The notes under the pieces were generated by a model that worked only from the letters and a program-made list of their open reading frames with translations, was not told the DNA's origin and ran no database searches. A stretch of DNA of 64,000 nt from Campylorhamphus procurvoides. Taxonomy: Eukaryota > Chordata > Aves > Passeriformes > Dendrocolaptidae. This document shows positions 42,831 through 58,200 of this stretch, in pieces. The DNA lies in NCBI GenBank assembly GCA_013396655.1, contig WBMV01006289.1:4410018-4474017 (forward strand). The letters are read 5' to 3'. The stretch's first letter is position 1; each line of letters begins with the position of its first letter. A program made the position numbers and the translations under genes.

Positions 42831-45800
42831 ACTACATAAGCATACATATCACCTCAGAGAGATTGCAAAATGACTGCTGTGACAAATGTTATTCTGTGAA
42901 AAGAGGGAGTTGATATTTAAAGAAAGCATTAAGTCAGGTAACTGCTTTCCTGAGCTTGGCCTGTATGGCTTCCTGAAGCATAAGCAGCCATTTTCTTTAT
43001 ACTTTTCATTTTTCTGACTGAATAAAATACCCAAACAATGGATAATTCTCCTTTTCATATATGACCACTAGATGATGCTGTGACTCTTAATTGCAAATGA
43101 TGCTGCAGTGTTAACAGTAGTTCTTCCATTTTATAGAACACTGCAGAATTTTTATACATGAAAAATTAGTATTTTCTTTTTCTTACATGCATTGTAGCTG
43201 TAACCACATATATACTATGCTTTCTTTATACAAATCCATATATATCAGACATCTTAGCAATAGCTCTTTCTGCCAATACTGAGAATTGCACATAATTTTT
43301 AAAGCTGTGCATGCATATTCTCTGTAGATGCAGACATGGACTGCTTTGAGTAAAGGCTTCTGCCAAAAGGGAAAAACTATACTGAGAAGAGATTTGATAT
43401 ATTTAATCCAGGTTTATATTTATATTTCATTTTATATTTATCTGTCCTACATAATCAATTATAATGGTGTTTTCAGTTTCAGGTTTGGAATTTATTTTTC
43501 TGTGCCATAGCAGCATCTAGAATTAAGGGAGACATTTCTGTTTAGCAACTATTGCTAAAAAATTAGGTGATCTTACTTATTTCCATAGGCCTTGTTTCTG
43601 TTTTCTGTTTCCATAAGTCATTTACCATTTTTACTGTAAGTGCAGTGGTTTGATCCACACTGTTGAGTCTCTTAGCCAAGAGCTCTGCTAGACTTTCAGA
43701 GGTGACACCATTTTACTGATGATTTTCTCAAAGTGATTTCAAAAGAACAACATTCTTTACATGAGTTAATTCTTTTTCACCATTTGCCATTTCTATGAAT
43801 GTCTACAAACACTTTTTATTTCTGCAGCAGTTCTTCCGTCTTCTTATCAGAAATGTTAATACAATAAGGTTAAATTGATTTCAGTAGACAAAGCAAATAT
43901 ACTCAACTAGCCACCTTCTGTATAGAAGTGCTAAAGGCACAGCTCCATTCAGGTGATGCCCATATGTCAAAAATGGAGAAGGAATGAAAACAGGTTACAC
44001 AATTCAGAACAGCTTGCAGGCTAGGTCAGTGCCAGTCAGTTCCAGCAGAAAGGAGGTTTGGAACTAGCTTAATAACAGCCTTTCCCACTTCTAGACATGC
44101 CCGCAGTACACTTCTGCCTGTCAGAGATCTGGATCCTATTTTCAATATGTAAGCAAGGAAATTACACCCCCTGAGAGGTAAGTAGTATATAAAGCTTGTT
44201 TTGCCCTTGCTGGAATGGCATCTGCCAGTCACACTGGGGTCTAACTGCGAAATGCCTCCATGGCACTGCAATGCCATTGTTACACCCACAGCAGGCTCTG
44301 AGCTGAGGTATAGTTTGACATTCATTTTAAAAGTGAGCTTCGTTTTTGCAAACTGAAACAATTATACTGAAACTGAGCTCCTGCCACGTAGATGTGCTAC
44401 TCTTTTTGGCATGTGTCTTTACTAGTTTACTTTGAGATAGACATATAAACAACAAGTTGCAATAGTTATGCTAAATACATGGGATATTACTCATTTTACT
44501 TCCAGGTGTAAGCTTACTGTGACCTTCAAAGACACCTACAACTGCCTCCCCCCCAAAAAAGATATATACTTCTATAGGTAAAAAGTACATGAAGTTTAAA
44601 ACTCCTTAAATAAAAAAACTGCCATTAAAACTTGTTGGAAATGCTGTGCCACTGGAATGACAGTGTTAGGGACCCCAAACCTAGAGAGCATGCTTACACA
44701 GCTGCAGTGTGCATGCAGGAACACATTCTAGCGAGAGCATGACAGAAACATAAGGCTTTCCTTAGGCTTAACCAGAGCCCAGTCTTGGGTTCCAGGAGAC
44801 CTACAGCAAAGGCCAAAAGCGACTTGTTTTTCTTCTACCTCATGACCAGGCAATTTAGATTCTTGTTCCAGGAATAGTCCCACTGATATCCAGGTATTGC
44901 ATGAAGTATTTATTGAGTATTAGTAAGGATATCAGCAGTAAGGGTATCTACCTGGACATATTCTGGTCTTAAAGCTATTGGTTTACAAGTATAAGGATTA
45001 AAATTGATTGAAGAGGCTTCATCACCAGAATTTCCATTTAAATAAATCTATGTTTTCAAGACTCTGAAGAGGCTTAGGTTGTAACAGACTCCTATCTTGT
45101 CTGAGTGATTTTTTTAAAAAACTTTCTGCTCTGTGTCTCAACTCTATTTTTTGATGTCAGTAAGTATATCCACTTCAACTCTGGTAGAATTTCATTGGCA
45201 GGAAGAAGCTTCTCTGCTGCAAAAAGAATTTTCTTTGGTAACTTTTAAAAGTCTGGAGATTTTCTGACTTGAACTACAGCAGCTCACTTATCACTAAGGC
45301 TTTGTGTAAATCACAGAAAACAGTGACATTTCATATGGGAATACAGTGGATTTCAGCCATTGTCACTGATAAATAGAAGAGCTCAAACAATCCTTAATAT
45401 TAGATGTGTACATCCACTTTATATATTGGTGCCAAAGTCAACTTAGAGATTGAAGTCAGGTCATATTTAAAAGGAGGAACATAAGAGAAAGAGCACACTA
45501 CTTTAAGCCAAATGGCAAAACGAAGATACTTACTAGTGGTTAAATTCTTTACGGTTCAGAGTGTCTATAAAATTTATTTTGCAGCTCTGCTTCATTAAGA
45601 CACAACTATAAATGGATGCATTTCCCCTTAGGATCTTCTCCTTGTTGTAGCCTAATTAGAGTTTTTATCTAGCATGTTATTATTCTGGTTCTACTGAGTC
45701 AGGGTGTGACTGCTTTGGAAGGCGTTTAAGTGCACAATCTCAAAAGTCCACTTGCTTTTTTCTTCCCCCTAACTTTTATAAAACAAATAATTTTTATGTT

Positions 45801-46680
45801 TATGTTAAGATATTTAAATATTAATTCTCCCCTTGAGGCAAATGTTCTTTTTCTCTTTGAGCACTAGATAGAAAAGCTGTGGGGCTAACAAGGTGGCTTA
45901 GACATTTAGAACAGTTTTTTGGTAGTGCAACTTTGATGAAATCTATGCAGTGAAGCATGACATTGCCTTCATTTGTATGCTCCCAGACTGATATGGCGGA
46001 GGTCTTTAAGTCAAAGATCAACATCTTACTAAAACTTTTTTCCTATAAGGTTAATACTTTTCAGGCTAGGCTACCTTAGGCCAAGGCCACTCTATGCAGT
46101 TTCATGGGATCCTAGTAGTTGCAGTAAGTGTAACATATGGATTGCTCACTTTGCCAAAAGCTTCTACATGCTCTGTGTTAAGCTCTATCCCCCAAGAACA
46201 AGCTGGAAGCACATTAGTCCCGTTAATTACTGGCTGGATTGAGGTCTAAGCATTCAATATAGTTCAGATTTTAAATCCACTGGGAAAACTGCAATTTAAA
46301 TTTACTATACATCAGAGAAGAGGCAGGTGGCATACTCTGGTCTAGGGAATCACCAGCATTTCCTATTCTTAGTTCCTTAATTTAGGAGGAAGAAAGACAT
46401 ACTGCCTTTTTAATTACTAAAGTAGCCTTTGCATCTGCTATAGGGGTAGAGCAGTGAAATGAAGTGGTGGAACAAGTGGCAACAAGGCACTGCGTTGAAC
46501 ACAGCCTTGGAAACATCACACTCAGGAGGTCATACTTCGACAATCAGAATGACAAAGGAAAGAGATTTGGAACTGTAAAGACATTGACTGCTGTATTTTG
46601 ATTCCTGTCATAGAAAAAGAATTTGTACTGAACCAATACCTAACACTCCCAATCTCTTCACCTAGTGGGAAAAAAAACCC

Positions 46681-46720
46681 ACAAAACAACAAAAACAAAC
46701 AAACAAATAAACAAACAAAC
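46681..46720. repeat. (CAAA)n microsatellite
   Basis: About nine units of aaac/caaa with two interruptions (acaac and aaata). Confidence 0.85.
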
Positions 46721-49022
46721 CCCCTAATCTCATGTTCAGCAAATCACTTGGATCAGAAAGATGCAAAAATGAATGCTGGGGCCAGGGGTAATAAATTATT
46801 TTCTTAATGAGAGGGCTGCCACTTGCTACTGTGACAACAGTATCACCAGGAAGCTGCTTTGGTGCTACTTCCAAGAGCTGTGCTGAGGCAAAGCACAGCA
46901 CTGCCCCTCTATGGCCAGTCAGGTGCTCTTGGGGGGTTTTGTTTTGCAGTGGTTTGTTTTCTGTTTGTATTGGGGATTTTCTTTTGTTTGCATTGGTTAT
47001 ATTACTTGGCAATCAAAGCCTACATGGGTTTCATGAAGTTTCCTAGTAGTGCTTCTGCTAGTAGTCCCTAATGGAAGGAGCCAAGTATCAAATCCTTATT
47101 TACATTTCACATAAGCTTTAGTTACTGCAGGAAACCTCTTGTGTGTTCTGAATGAAGCACATCTGTCAAAAAGGGCATTTACTGCAGAACAGTATTCTTA
47201 GCCCAGAAAAAAACCAATTGAAACTCAGTGCAATAGTGGCAGGGTTAATAGAGGATAGAGAGTATTATTGACAATGAACTGCTTGCCTGCATATTTTCTA
47301 CAATGCCTTTCATGAACTGTAGGAGAATTCAGGGAAAACATCATCTATGAAGTTTAGGAAGGAAATTTCAGGATCAGAAAACTTCACAAAATGCAGGTTT
47401 GTTTTTTTTTTACCAATTCATTATTTTTTTCTGGAAAACTTTGTAAAAGTATTGACAAAGGGAAGTCGAAATAGATAAGAAGACCTTTGATTTTCTTATA
47501 TGACTTGGAATATGGAATTTTTCTCTTGCTTTTTTTTCCCTGTATTCTAGTAATAAGTTATATCCCCTTTTTCTTTAGATTTTTTTTTAATCTACTCAGT
47601 TGCAAAATAGGTTATTTTCCTAAAACTGTTTGTGCAGGTATTATGCTGTTTCTGTTCTTCGTTGCAGTGGTTTATGCCACCTCCTCAGACTGAGTCAAAT
47701 GACGTTAACAAAGAGCTGATGTGGTTAATGTTTCAGAGGTTTTTGGTGAATAGCTGTGGGTTGCTAATTTCTTCAAGCTTCCCATTATACCTGTGTGTCC
47801 TCTCAAGGCTCAATACCAAGACCAATAACATATGTGCAGGTCACTTAGACTTTTAAGTGGATGAAAGGTCTGATACCTGTTAACCATTTCTGATGTTTAG
47901 TGTCTGCAATAATTATGATTGTTAACTACATCTATCTTGGAGGCCTATTTTGAGCCTTGAACTGTATCTCTAACTATTTTTTTCTGAGATCAATTGATCA
48001 TTTAATACAGTAAAATAAATGTTCCTGCACATTCTTAGGTGCAGCATTGCCCACCTACACGCGTGTGGTGGAGTAGAAAATATGTAGAACTGAGAAATGG
48101 TGTGGAGTGGATATGAATTGGACATGAATTGGACTGACTGCACTTTTGCAGAAGGGAAGGGTCATGTCAACTGCATAAATGGAAGAGGTGTTGAGCAGCC
48201 AGCTTTAGAGAGACATTTCCTGAGCCAGAGAAATTTTTCTGATTCAGAAGAAGGTATTTTCTACTTGAGGACTGAAATCAGCATGTTCAAGTATTTCAAG
48301 GATACTTGAAGTGGACCAAATGGAAAAAGCTGCAATTTACAGTGGGGAAATGGAAGTGGTATTGTGTTGTATGGTTATATAAAATTCTTGAATGCTGTAC
48401 AAATGACTCCTTACTCCTTAAAGCTAATAGATTAAAAAATAGTATAACCCTTAGTTAATTATGGAGTTTTTCTAAAGATTATTCAAGCTGATTTTTTTTA
48501 AATCTACTTTAAATTTCAAACAATATTCCAGCTAAGAAAGATTAATTTAAACTGATGTAGCAGAGCCAAACTCCTGAGTCATGCTTCTGCTGTCCAGAGG
48601 TAAACCTATTTTCTTTTCCTTTCCTTTCTACTTTGTAGAATCTTGTAACATCAAAGGTAAATTTCTACTCAAAAAGTCTATTGCAAAAAGCTGTAACACC
48701 TCCAGGAAAACATGTTCTGCTTCCAAACTGACTTCAATAAATAAAAAGCTACAGTGACCTTGACATTCTGTAAAGCCTTTAAAATGTCCAATTTCCTCAG
48801 GATATGAAAAACCATTTTAGAACAAATTTTTACATTTGGCACTAATGGGTACCACACTAGCCAATTTAAAATTAATTTGGTGTGCAGCAAGAATGTTTCA
48901 AAGCATTCTAAAAAATGGACCACATATCAAATGGCATTGAAATTAAAATTATACTAGTAACTGAAACCACATACAAGTGTGAGTTTTAGTAACCTTTTTC
49001 CTTTCATGTCTTCTTTGTGAAC

Positions 49023-49052
49023 GTTACAAGCACGTTATTGTGTGCTTGTAAC
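49023..49052. repeat. Perfect 11-bp hairpin with 8-nt loop
   Basis: The arm GTTACAAGCAC at 49,023-49,033 and its exact reverse complement at 49,042-49,052 flank an 8-nt loop (GTTATTGT). No transposon edges or longer precursor-like stem were seen. Confidence 0.7.
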
Positions 49053-49197
49053 AAGCTGGGGACTTCAATCCTTACTCTGTATTCCCACAGAGGTTACATA
49101 ATGACAATGGGATTGGACCTGAAATGTGTAAATCTAGGGCAAATATATTTCTCAATGTTTTCTGAGTCTGTATGCTAAAAACCAGATTGTTTAATTC

Positions 49198-49272
49198 TAA
49201 GGAGTCAGGCAGGTCAACTAGATAATCATCACAGGTCCCTTCCCACTGAAATATTCCATTCCATTCCATTCC
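49198..49272 (+). mobile_element. CR1 LINE 3' tail fragment
   Basis: The segment 'ctagataatcatcacaggtcccttcccactgaaatattccattcc...' matches the extreme 3' end of a CR1 followed by four ATTCC units, a modified form of the usual tail repeat. About 75 bp remain. Confidence 0.6.
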
Positions 49273-52200
49273 AACTAAGAACTGCCACAAACCCCAGATG
49301 GTTTCTCTGGGAAAAGCAGAAGTCTCTTTGACTTCACATCCTGTGAATTTGACAAGTAGCTGTACAAAATCAAAACCTAAACAAATCCTCCATCCAAATC
49401 CTAGAAAGCAGATCACTGCACTCTACACAAGAGGATAAACTGAGAAACTGCCTCTGGTACCTGAAATCTTGTGGCCTCTTTTCTAAAGGCAGATAAAGAG
49501 CATTGAGGTTGTATGACTAAAAGCACCATAGCACCCAGTGTAATTTAAAAAAAAATAAAAATCTGCCTAATAAATTATTTCAAACCAGAAAGGCCAATTT
49601 AGAATTAAAAATTATTGAATACTCTAAGATCTTGTCTCCAAGGCTCTGGAAATATCCATCTGGGATTCAGTCCACTTGGTCTTTTTAGTCAAGGAAGGCA
49701 CTGCATTAGAGCATAGACTTATCTTTAAACAAGCATGCTACTCACAGTAAGGAGTTATGTCACCTGAAATGGTATTAATCATCTAGTAAATGCTTTTCTA
49801 AGTAGTTATTGAAGTCTGAGGTAAACTATACTGTGTGCAAAATAAGAAACCGTGAAAACTGGTGTTAGAATCAGATTTGAAAATCAGGTGCAACCCACCT
49901 TTTTCATTCTCTAAATAATTTTTCAAACCAACGCTTTTGGTTTTATGAATGAAATATTTTACACAAAGTAGTGACACACAACTGCCAGAAAAGAAATATA
50001 AACTTCCTCTGCAATTGCAAGCAGAGTAAAGGAAATGTTATAGCAAATAGTCTGGGCAGATCTCTGCTCTTGAAAGAAGAGTTCCAGTGTATTACCTGTA
50101 AAGACTCGAGTGCAATTTGGATAGTTTTGGCAGGTTGGCAAGAAAGGGCTGTAGTGCCACAATCAGCTCAGGCTAAGTGGTGCTGTGGAAGCGGGAAGGA
50201 GTGCCACGGGCTGTCCATGCCTGCTGCTCTGCCTCAGAGGAAACCCAACGACAGCAGCATTGTTTCACCTGAACAGGTGCCTGAGATGTTCCTGCGACAA
50301 AACAAGCTTCCCTGCCCTAGAAGAGATGTATAAACTGCCTGAGGGTAGCACAGACCACTTCTGAGTCAGTAGCTTTTTTCCTCCATTGGCTTTCAGGATC
50401 ATAAAGTTTGCGAATAATACCTCAAGTAGATAACGATGAACATTAATTTTTATTTTCATTTTGAATATAGTGTTTGCAGAGTGCCTCAGTGAGGTGTGTA
50501 CATATTAGAAGGCAGATAGAGCTGTTCTGAGATAAAATCATTCCATGCTAATATAATTTACCCCTTGGTTGTTGCTTCAGTTTTCAATCAAAGTTGAGCA
50601 GGACAGTCACATGTTTTACCCTTTGTTTCCCCTTATGAAGAAAGGTGGTTCTTTGGCTATTAATTGATAGAAATAACATGTCACTGTGTGTCAGAAACCC
50701 AAATGGCTGGAATGGCTTTTAGAGATATAATTGCATAATCATGGGCAGGTACTTGGGGTATGTTAAATTTATGTATTCTGTGTCCAATTTTTTTTAGAGT
50801 CAGTAGACTCAGGAATACCAAACCAAAAGATTCACTAATATTTTTACCAAAAGTTTTCTATTCTAAGTATGCAAAATTTCTCTTGTTTTTCCTTAAACAC
50901 TAATAAAGCTGCATGCTGAATCAACTATAAGTATTTCCTGTGAATTGAATTTTATTTCCGACGTTGCTGACCTGACTTTTGTGTATGACTGCATCCCAGG
51001 ACCATCTGGGAGACATCTGTTAAGCTGTAATATCTCCCAGACAGGGAACAGATCCTACAGTACAAATGTAAAAAACTGAGGTAACCTTCAACCTCTCTCC
51101 AAGTGTTCTTTAATAAATAGCAAGCAGTACATAATAAAACACTGATCAGGTTGCTTGGATTCTTTCCATAACTGTGGAAAAGACCCACTTATGAATTTGG
51201 CAATGTTGTATTTGAATACAATAAACAATAGTTCAACATTTTTGTTGCATATCTAACTTTTTTATAGTAGTCTCCTTATCTGCAATACAGCTGAAAACAT
51301 AGTTCATGCTGCAAACTGAGCTGTTTCATTGCTTTTAGTATCCCAACAGGCTTTAAGAGATTAGTAGTTCGGAACCATATAGATTTTAACGTAAGTATTC
51401 TAATGTGTTTTTTGTTCTCCAGCTGTATTTTTACAAGCTGTAGTAGTCTTAGTTTTAAATATCTATATATCTCAGACTTATGTATACACAATATAAGCAA
51501 AAACCCCAAAAAATCTCAGTGAAAACAGAGTCTTCATGTCCATAAATGTTGAGTTTCAGAAAAGTATCCAATGGGAAAAAAAGTCTCTGATAACTGTATT
51601 TTTACTCTATATCAGAAATCTCTGTAGACATGCCTTCCCATAATAAATCCATTTACTTGACTTCTTTTATTCTAGCATTATAGCAGTGTTCTTGTTGAAA
51701 AAAAACAGAAAAAGATCTCTACACTGCAGACACTGTAAGGCTCAGAACAAGCTGTATCTTTCAAATTCAAGGAGGAGGTTTCAAATTAAGAAAATTAGTT
51801 CTTTCCTTGAGGATTGTATTGTTTATCTTGTTTATTAACATGGCATAATACACAGTCTTTCTGCACTGAAACTCCTCACCATTGGAGAAGAGTCATTTCC
51901 AGTGAATATCACCAAACTAGAGTAATTCCCTGGTGTATTATACTGCAAAATGAAACTATTATTGGCACTTAACACTGTACTTCTAATGAACATCAGGAAT
52001 GGACTTGCTAGCTGTAGATGTTACCTTTGAACACATAATTTTATTAAGCACAATGTAACATGTATGCTTGGCTTATTAAGAAGATATAAAAATCAGTTAC
52101 AGAATTTTTTCTTAGTAATTGTACATCCCTGACATTATGTTTAAATAAAAATAAATCCAAAATCAAGATCTATCAAATAGTTTGATATATAAAAGTACTT

Positions 52201-55200
52201 CTTTTGTTACTTACAGTGTACACACTGCAAATGTATTCAATAATGAGAGAAATAAAAGTAATCCACAGAAGCCTAGTAGCAAAGTAAAAATTGTGTAGTT
52301 CCCTATTATTTTCTAAAGTGAGAGCTGGTATTACCACAAATCAGAGAAAAGTGGGAGTCTAGAAAGCATTATGTCTCATGTTGGTGCTCTATCACTAGAA
52401 AACAAAGGAATAGACATAATTTGATTTCCAGCTTTCTAATGACCTCTCCAGCCTCCTGATTACTATTTAGCTGGGAAGTGTGAGTACAAGAGTGGGGACA
52501 CGATCAACCTTCACCTGCAGCACTGCAATGTCCTGGCCATTCACCAGACTGGCCATGCTGCACATCTCCTAGGATTTTCTTCATGATCTTGGACAGCTGT
52601 GATTTCCATGACCATTAGATTGTGTTAAGCCATTCTCCTGTACAGTGTCTTGTACAGTCTGTACTTTTACGATTTATTTTTAAAACACTCAGAAAAGAGT
52701 CTCTGTTCCTGTTCTTCACCAAAATCATACTACAGCTAAGAAGTCACCAGAAGCCTGTCATAGGTCTTCATCTTGCTTTAACATAGGACTGAATTGCCAC
52801 TGAACTTTGCTGCTTTTGCATCAAAATCCAGTTAAACAATATTTTCTAGTTCAAGTGGGAAAAGAGTTGGGTTTTCCTTCCTTTATGCTGCAGGCATCCA
52901 CAGTTGACAGGATATTGGGTTTGTGGGCTTACCTAAAGTAGCGTCACATCTGAGAACGGAGGAAGGCATCAGGAAGCAGTTATCTGAGTGAAACCAGACA
53001 TAAAAGATACAGTTTTCTAAAATGTAGCATCAGCTAAACTCTGCTAAGAAAGTTACATCTTGCTGATGCTTCTCTTTTGCTGACCAGGTACGTAGCAACA
53101 AAGATCAAAGATGTCTCAGCAATCTGGAAAGAGCTGCTGCAAATAAAGCTCATCCATCAAATCCAATATATTTTAAGCCAGTTGGCACTGAGACAAGTAT
53201 CTGCACAAGGTACAAGACAGCAGGAAATCAGTGCCTTAGAGGTGCAAGACAAGTACACTTATAACAGGTCCGGCAAGTTTGAGACAGGCTCGCTCACTGA
53301 GTGTGAGCAAATGCCATGGACAGGCAGCTGAGTCTGGAGCTATCACCAATTTATCTTATTTACATATAAACAGGAAAATACTTCTGACCTGTAAATTCCA
53401 CTCATATCCAGCCCTTGTATCTTTACTTTCTTATCAGACCCCTCTTCTCTGGCTTGCTCACCTTGCCAGGTTGTGACACCATGTCTGAAATCAGGCCATG
53501 GTTCCACCACTGGAATGGCACAGAGGCAGAGCCCCATTTATGGATGGTGAGACTGAAGTTACTCAGCCTCACCCACTGTCTATTGAATCACAAAAATGTT
53601 CCTTCCATTAATTTTAGTGAGCTTTGAAAAAGTTGTATGCATTTTAAATATGTCGAAGCAATACTCCCTTTCTCACTGTTTCTATAGAACCTGTCACGGA
53701 CAGTTACAATCTGCAGGTATTGCTTTGAGACAGGAGAACAGTATCATCCAAAAGAAGCCTTAACTCAAGGCTCTCAATATCAAATACTCACAGTAGAGTG
53801 TCCAGTCTAATCCACAGATCAAGATAGTACAAACACATTAAATGATGCTTTGGGGAAGTCCTAAAAAAAATAAAGTTTATTGTGATAAAGTTTTACATTG
53901 TTTTTCCTAAGGAAGTTTTACTTTAGTAAATCTACCACTGTGCAGTTTAGTTTCTTGTTTCTTTAAAATTAATTATGTATTAATATTATATGCTTAATGG
54001 GAATGTATATATGTGTATTGACTTGTCTTTGGTTCAAAATATAGTGTATAGTTTCTCTGTAAAGTGGCAAATTTTCTGCTTTAATCTTTACCTTCATGGC
54101 TTTACACCATTTGAACCAACAGCTAATGGTAAATTAAGTGAATTTTCTTCAGAGAAACTTTTAACTGCTAAAACACCTGATCTATTTAGTAATGTTTTAA
54201 GAGTTTAAATCTCTTTACTCTTATTGTAAACATTCTACCATTTAAAATGGCTAGTTTGCATAAAAAAAACCCCAGAATATATTCCAATTTCACTATATCC
54301 AGTGCAAACTGGGAAAACTGCCACAGACACTAAGTGATGGAACATCCAGGCATTTCTGATTAAGGACATGCATTGTGTCACCTGGACTGTGCCGAACCAC
54401 AGGCAGGCAGGTTGATCTTCATATTTTATGCTGTTCAAGACAGTAAGTTGAATAAATGTAAGTCTTTGAGAACAACAGAAAATAATTTTCCTGTCAAAAC
54501 AGAAATTATATTTCTTTACTTAGGATATTTGGACTGAAAAACTGTCAGAACCAGCTTTTCTGGTCCAAAAATGAAAATCTTATAGACCACCAAATAAGAA
54601 AATAATATTTCTATTTTCTGAACTTGAATGACCTCATCAGTGCCTTTTGGTAATATTAAATCAGGTCATAAATGATTGCATTCATTATACGGAACCAAAC
54701 TTTTTCTATTTCTCATTTTAATGCTTTCTTGGAAATTTATTACAGTCCTCATCTTCCTATAATTGATATGGCTTGAATATCTGATGATATTCAATAGTGT
54801 ATATAGATTTTCATAAATTAAATAGTCTTATTGTTAAATCATCTTTGCCTTGCTTCCATGTACAAGATGTCATGACATTGGAAATATGCTTAGGATTAGG
54901 TATATTTCCACTGAAATACCCTGACTTTATTTTTTTTATGTCTGAATAACTTCAAGCATTACATGAAAGGGAGGAACAAGGACTTAAGTTATGTAAATAA
55001 GAAAGATCTGATTTGCATTCAAAATCCAAGTGTTTTCCTGGCTTACTTGGCCAAATTACCTCATTAGGCAGGAAATTGTAGGAATGTATGGTTGAAATTT
55101 TCTTCAATGTTTGTTGTCTATATAACATATTAAAAAAACCTAACATATAATTTGGAAAATGTAAATGTAATTCTCAACTAGAAATTTGGCAAGCTAAGTG

Positions 55201-58200
55201 GCATCGATTGGCAAAGCAAAATGTGCAAGGGCAAATAAAAGCAAAATACAGAAGGTAAGTTGATGGGTATGTGAGGGATCATAAGCCAGTTATGAGCCAA
55301 CACCAAGCTTTTATTTTAATGAGGGCTGCGTACAGAACAGCATTATGATGCTCATAAAGGCCTCATGATTACTATATGGAGGGAAAAGAGTTGTCGTTGT
55401 GTATATTGGAATTTTAATTCTAAGCCCTGGAATTCCTTCCATAGTGTATAGCAAGTGCAAAGTAAACGTGGAGGAGCAAATCAGGATTCCTGGTGTTGCA
55501 GGATTTGCCCAAAGTACGCCCAACTGAGCCTCCCACCAACACATGCCAATCAGAACAAGCAAACAAAAAGCGTGGCACAACTGGAAGGCTCATTTCTACT
55601 GTTTAGTTACAGACAATTTAATAAAGCCTGCAGAGGATGTGTAGAATGGAAAACATCTGTGTCCACTGATATATTTAGACTGCTCTGGTGTTTAAAATAA
55701 GTATCTCAGACTATGAAAACACCAGGGAATTATGCGAAGAAAGATTCTCACTACAGAATAGCTTTCATTATTAGAGGCAGACTTTGGGATCATTATCACC
55801 TACACTTACGTACCCATCTTAGGTATTTACATTGGGAGTTTAGGACTCTTTGTAGGCAACAAAAATAAAAAGTCACTTTTACAGGACAGATAAGACTATA
55901 ATTTAATAGGAAAACTAATAGCTGAAATGGCATCTAAGTAAGGTAATTAAAACAAGCTGGTATGGATATGCCTGATGTTGGGCACATTGGTCACAGACAC
56001 AAATCTGCTCCATATAAATATAAGGAGCAATGAGTTTCTACAGTATTTCTAAATAGCCTAATTTAGGATGTGTACATGTATCGTAAAGGTGCATGAAAGG
56101 TGCACTAGTCAAGTACATGTAAGGAATATGCAATCTTTACAAAAGGAGCTCTTGAGAGTAATGATGGGCAAGGGAATGTTTTTTGAGTTAGGCTCTCCCA
56201 CATTTTTCAAAGTAAATGTGATTTATCAATTCCAGCAGGTACCATGGAGAAGCAAATGCCTTCTGACAAAGCTGAGTTTATAAAGAACAGACATCAAGAG
56301 TCTCCTGGACACAGGAGAATCTTCTTTCTTTTTGTTATTTGTGTAGCCCAAACAATGAAACTAAGCCTTAGATGTCAATATTTTACTGATAATGAATATT
56401 TACTAAAAAGAAAGTTTTAACAGAAACAATACCAGCAATCACTAGGTGAAAACTACTGTAGTACAGAAAGACAATACATTTGTCACCTACCATTTCCTCT
56501 TTCTGTGGATTATATTAGACCATTGGCCAGACACAGTATGTGAGCAGTGAGACACTGAATTAGAGAAGCATGCTCAGATGCTGTGAACAAGCTGGTCTTG
56601 TTCACTGGAACTCTTATCTCCCAAAGGTCCCTTGCAAAAGTAACTAAAATCCATGCAAATCACCATATGAGAAACTGTCACTGCCAACAACATGGAGAAC
56701 CCCCTGCTTACTCTCCTAAGTGCCTAACATCAAAGATAATCCATTTATGTCAGCTGGAAAAGTCCTGCAGCTGTCACCAAGAGCTGGATCAGACTCAGTG
56801 CCCAACTAAGGAACTCAATGCAGAGATTAGTAAAGGATATTCTTTAGCCTGCATCATATTTGTAGTTGTTAACATAATCTTATTTTCTGATCCCAGAGCA
56901 GAAGTTCACTTGCATGGAATTTCAGCAGTCCCAGAGCAAAGCTTTGCACTCGCTTTCCTGTTTTGCTCAGCTGGCACCACACTTCAGAGATGGGCAAAGC
57001 TTCAGCTACAACGTGAGTGCAGAAGGTTTAAAGGATTGCCACACATGATACTAATTTAATGCATACCCATCCTACTGCCTGGATCAGAAGCAAGGAAATT
57101 CTTATTTCTCTATTTCTTCATGCTCAATTTAGGTTGAACAACAGCAAGAGCATTGCTCCATTCCTGACCAGACTGAATCTACCTAGGGAAGACATCAGTG
57201 CCTCATTAAAACAATGGCATTTCTTTTACGTTCTCTTCACAAAATTATCCTTTTACTATGAAGCAGCCCATGCTCCACAACATATATCACTTTGAAAGTG
57301 TGGTGGTTCTCAGTCTTGCTTTTTGGAATGGGAGACCTTGATCCCTGAAGGGTTTGCAGCCCTGTCTGAACAAGCTGTCTTGATGCCAAAGAGAAAAACT
57401 GAAGAGGGGAAAATAAACCCCATCACTGCCTTTATGTGACTATAACAAGTGTTTCACACCATCTGTGACACAAACTAGCTTTCTCTAAACCAAGCGTTCA
57501 AACATAATGAATGAAAAATGTTTATGAAGCGCCATCACTTTGCATATTGCTGGGCAAACAAGAGGATGCTGTCTGTGTTCCAGGACACCCACCATCTATA
57601 AAAGACAGAACTGTTACTTCCTTTAGCACCTTTAGTAAGTCTTATTTAAGTATCTAACAGCAAGAAGCCCCAGCTTTTATAAAAGACTCATGTGAATATG
57701 GGTTAATAAGTTTCAGCTCATTTCTAATAGAATTAAATGTGAGAAACTTACCAAAAGGTAATCTTTACTCCCTGGCAGATTTAAGATGCCATCTTAGAAA
57801 TTCATTAGAGCTTCAATGAAATACAGCTTTACTTCAAGTATGCAAAAGTGCTAATTGGGAAAATAGGTCTTCCTGTATTTTTTTCTCAGTTTGCCAGTTT
57901 TCTCAACTGGCAGACCCCTTGTTACTACTAGTCTTTCATTACATTGTTCATGTTCTATCCAGGTTCCCACATTCTGTTTTAAATCTGGCTTTAAAGAAAC
58001 CCAGAAATCTTGAACAACAGGTCAAGCAGACATATGGTTTTGACAGAAAAAAATAAAAAAATATTTTTCTTCAGTATCTTCGACTATGATGGTGGAGCGC
58101 AAGTAACCGTACCTTCTGAAAGTTTTTTTTGTGTATCACCTGAAGACTTGCACAGAGAACTGTTATTTAGTGTGCTGGATGTGAAAAAAAGCCCATGCTG

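Larger units (their letters stand above)
42831..49195. other. Intergenic DNA, no gene seen
   Basis: No coding exon or RNA gene was found. It contains a CAAA microsatellite at 46,681-46,720 and a perfect hairpin at 49,023-49,052. Nothing else was recognised. Confidence 0.5.

Noticed and set aside
56583..57059. 158-codon open frame on the plus strand
   Set aside because: No family motif, no splice context and no promoter was seen. One such frame is unsurprising in 64 kb.
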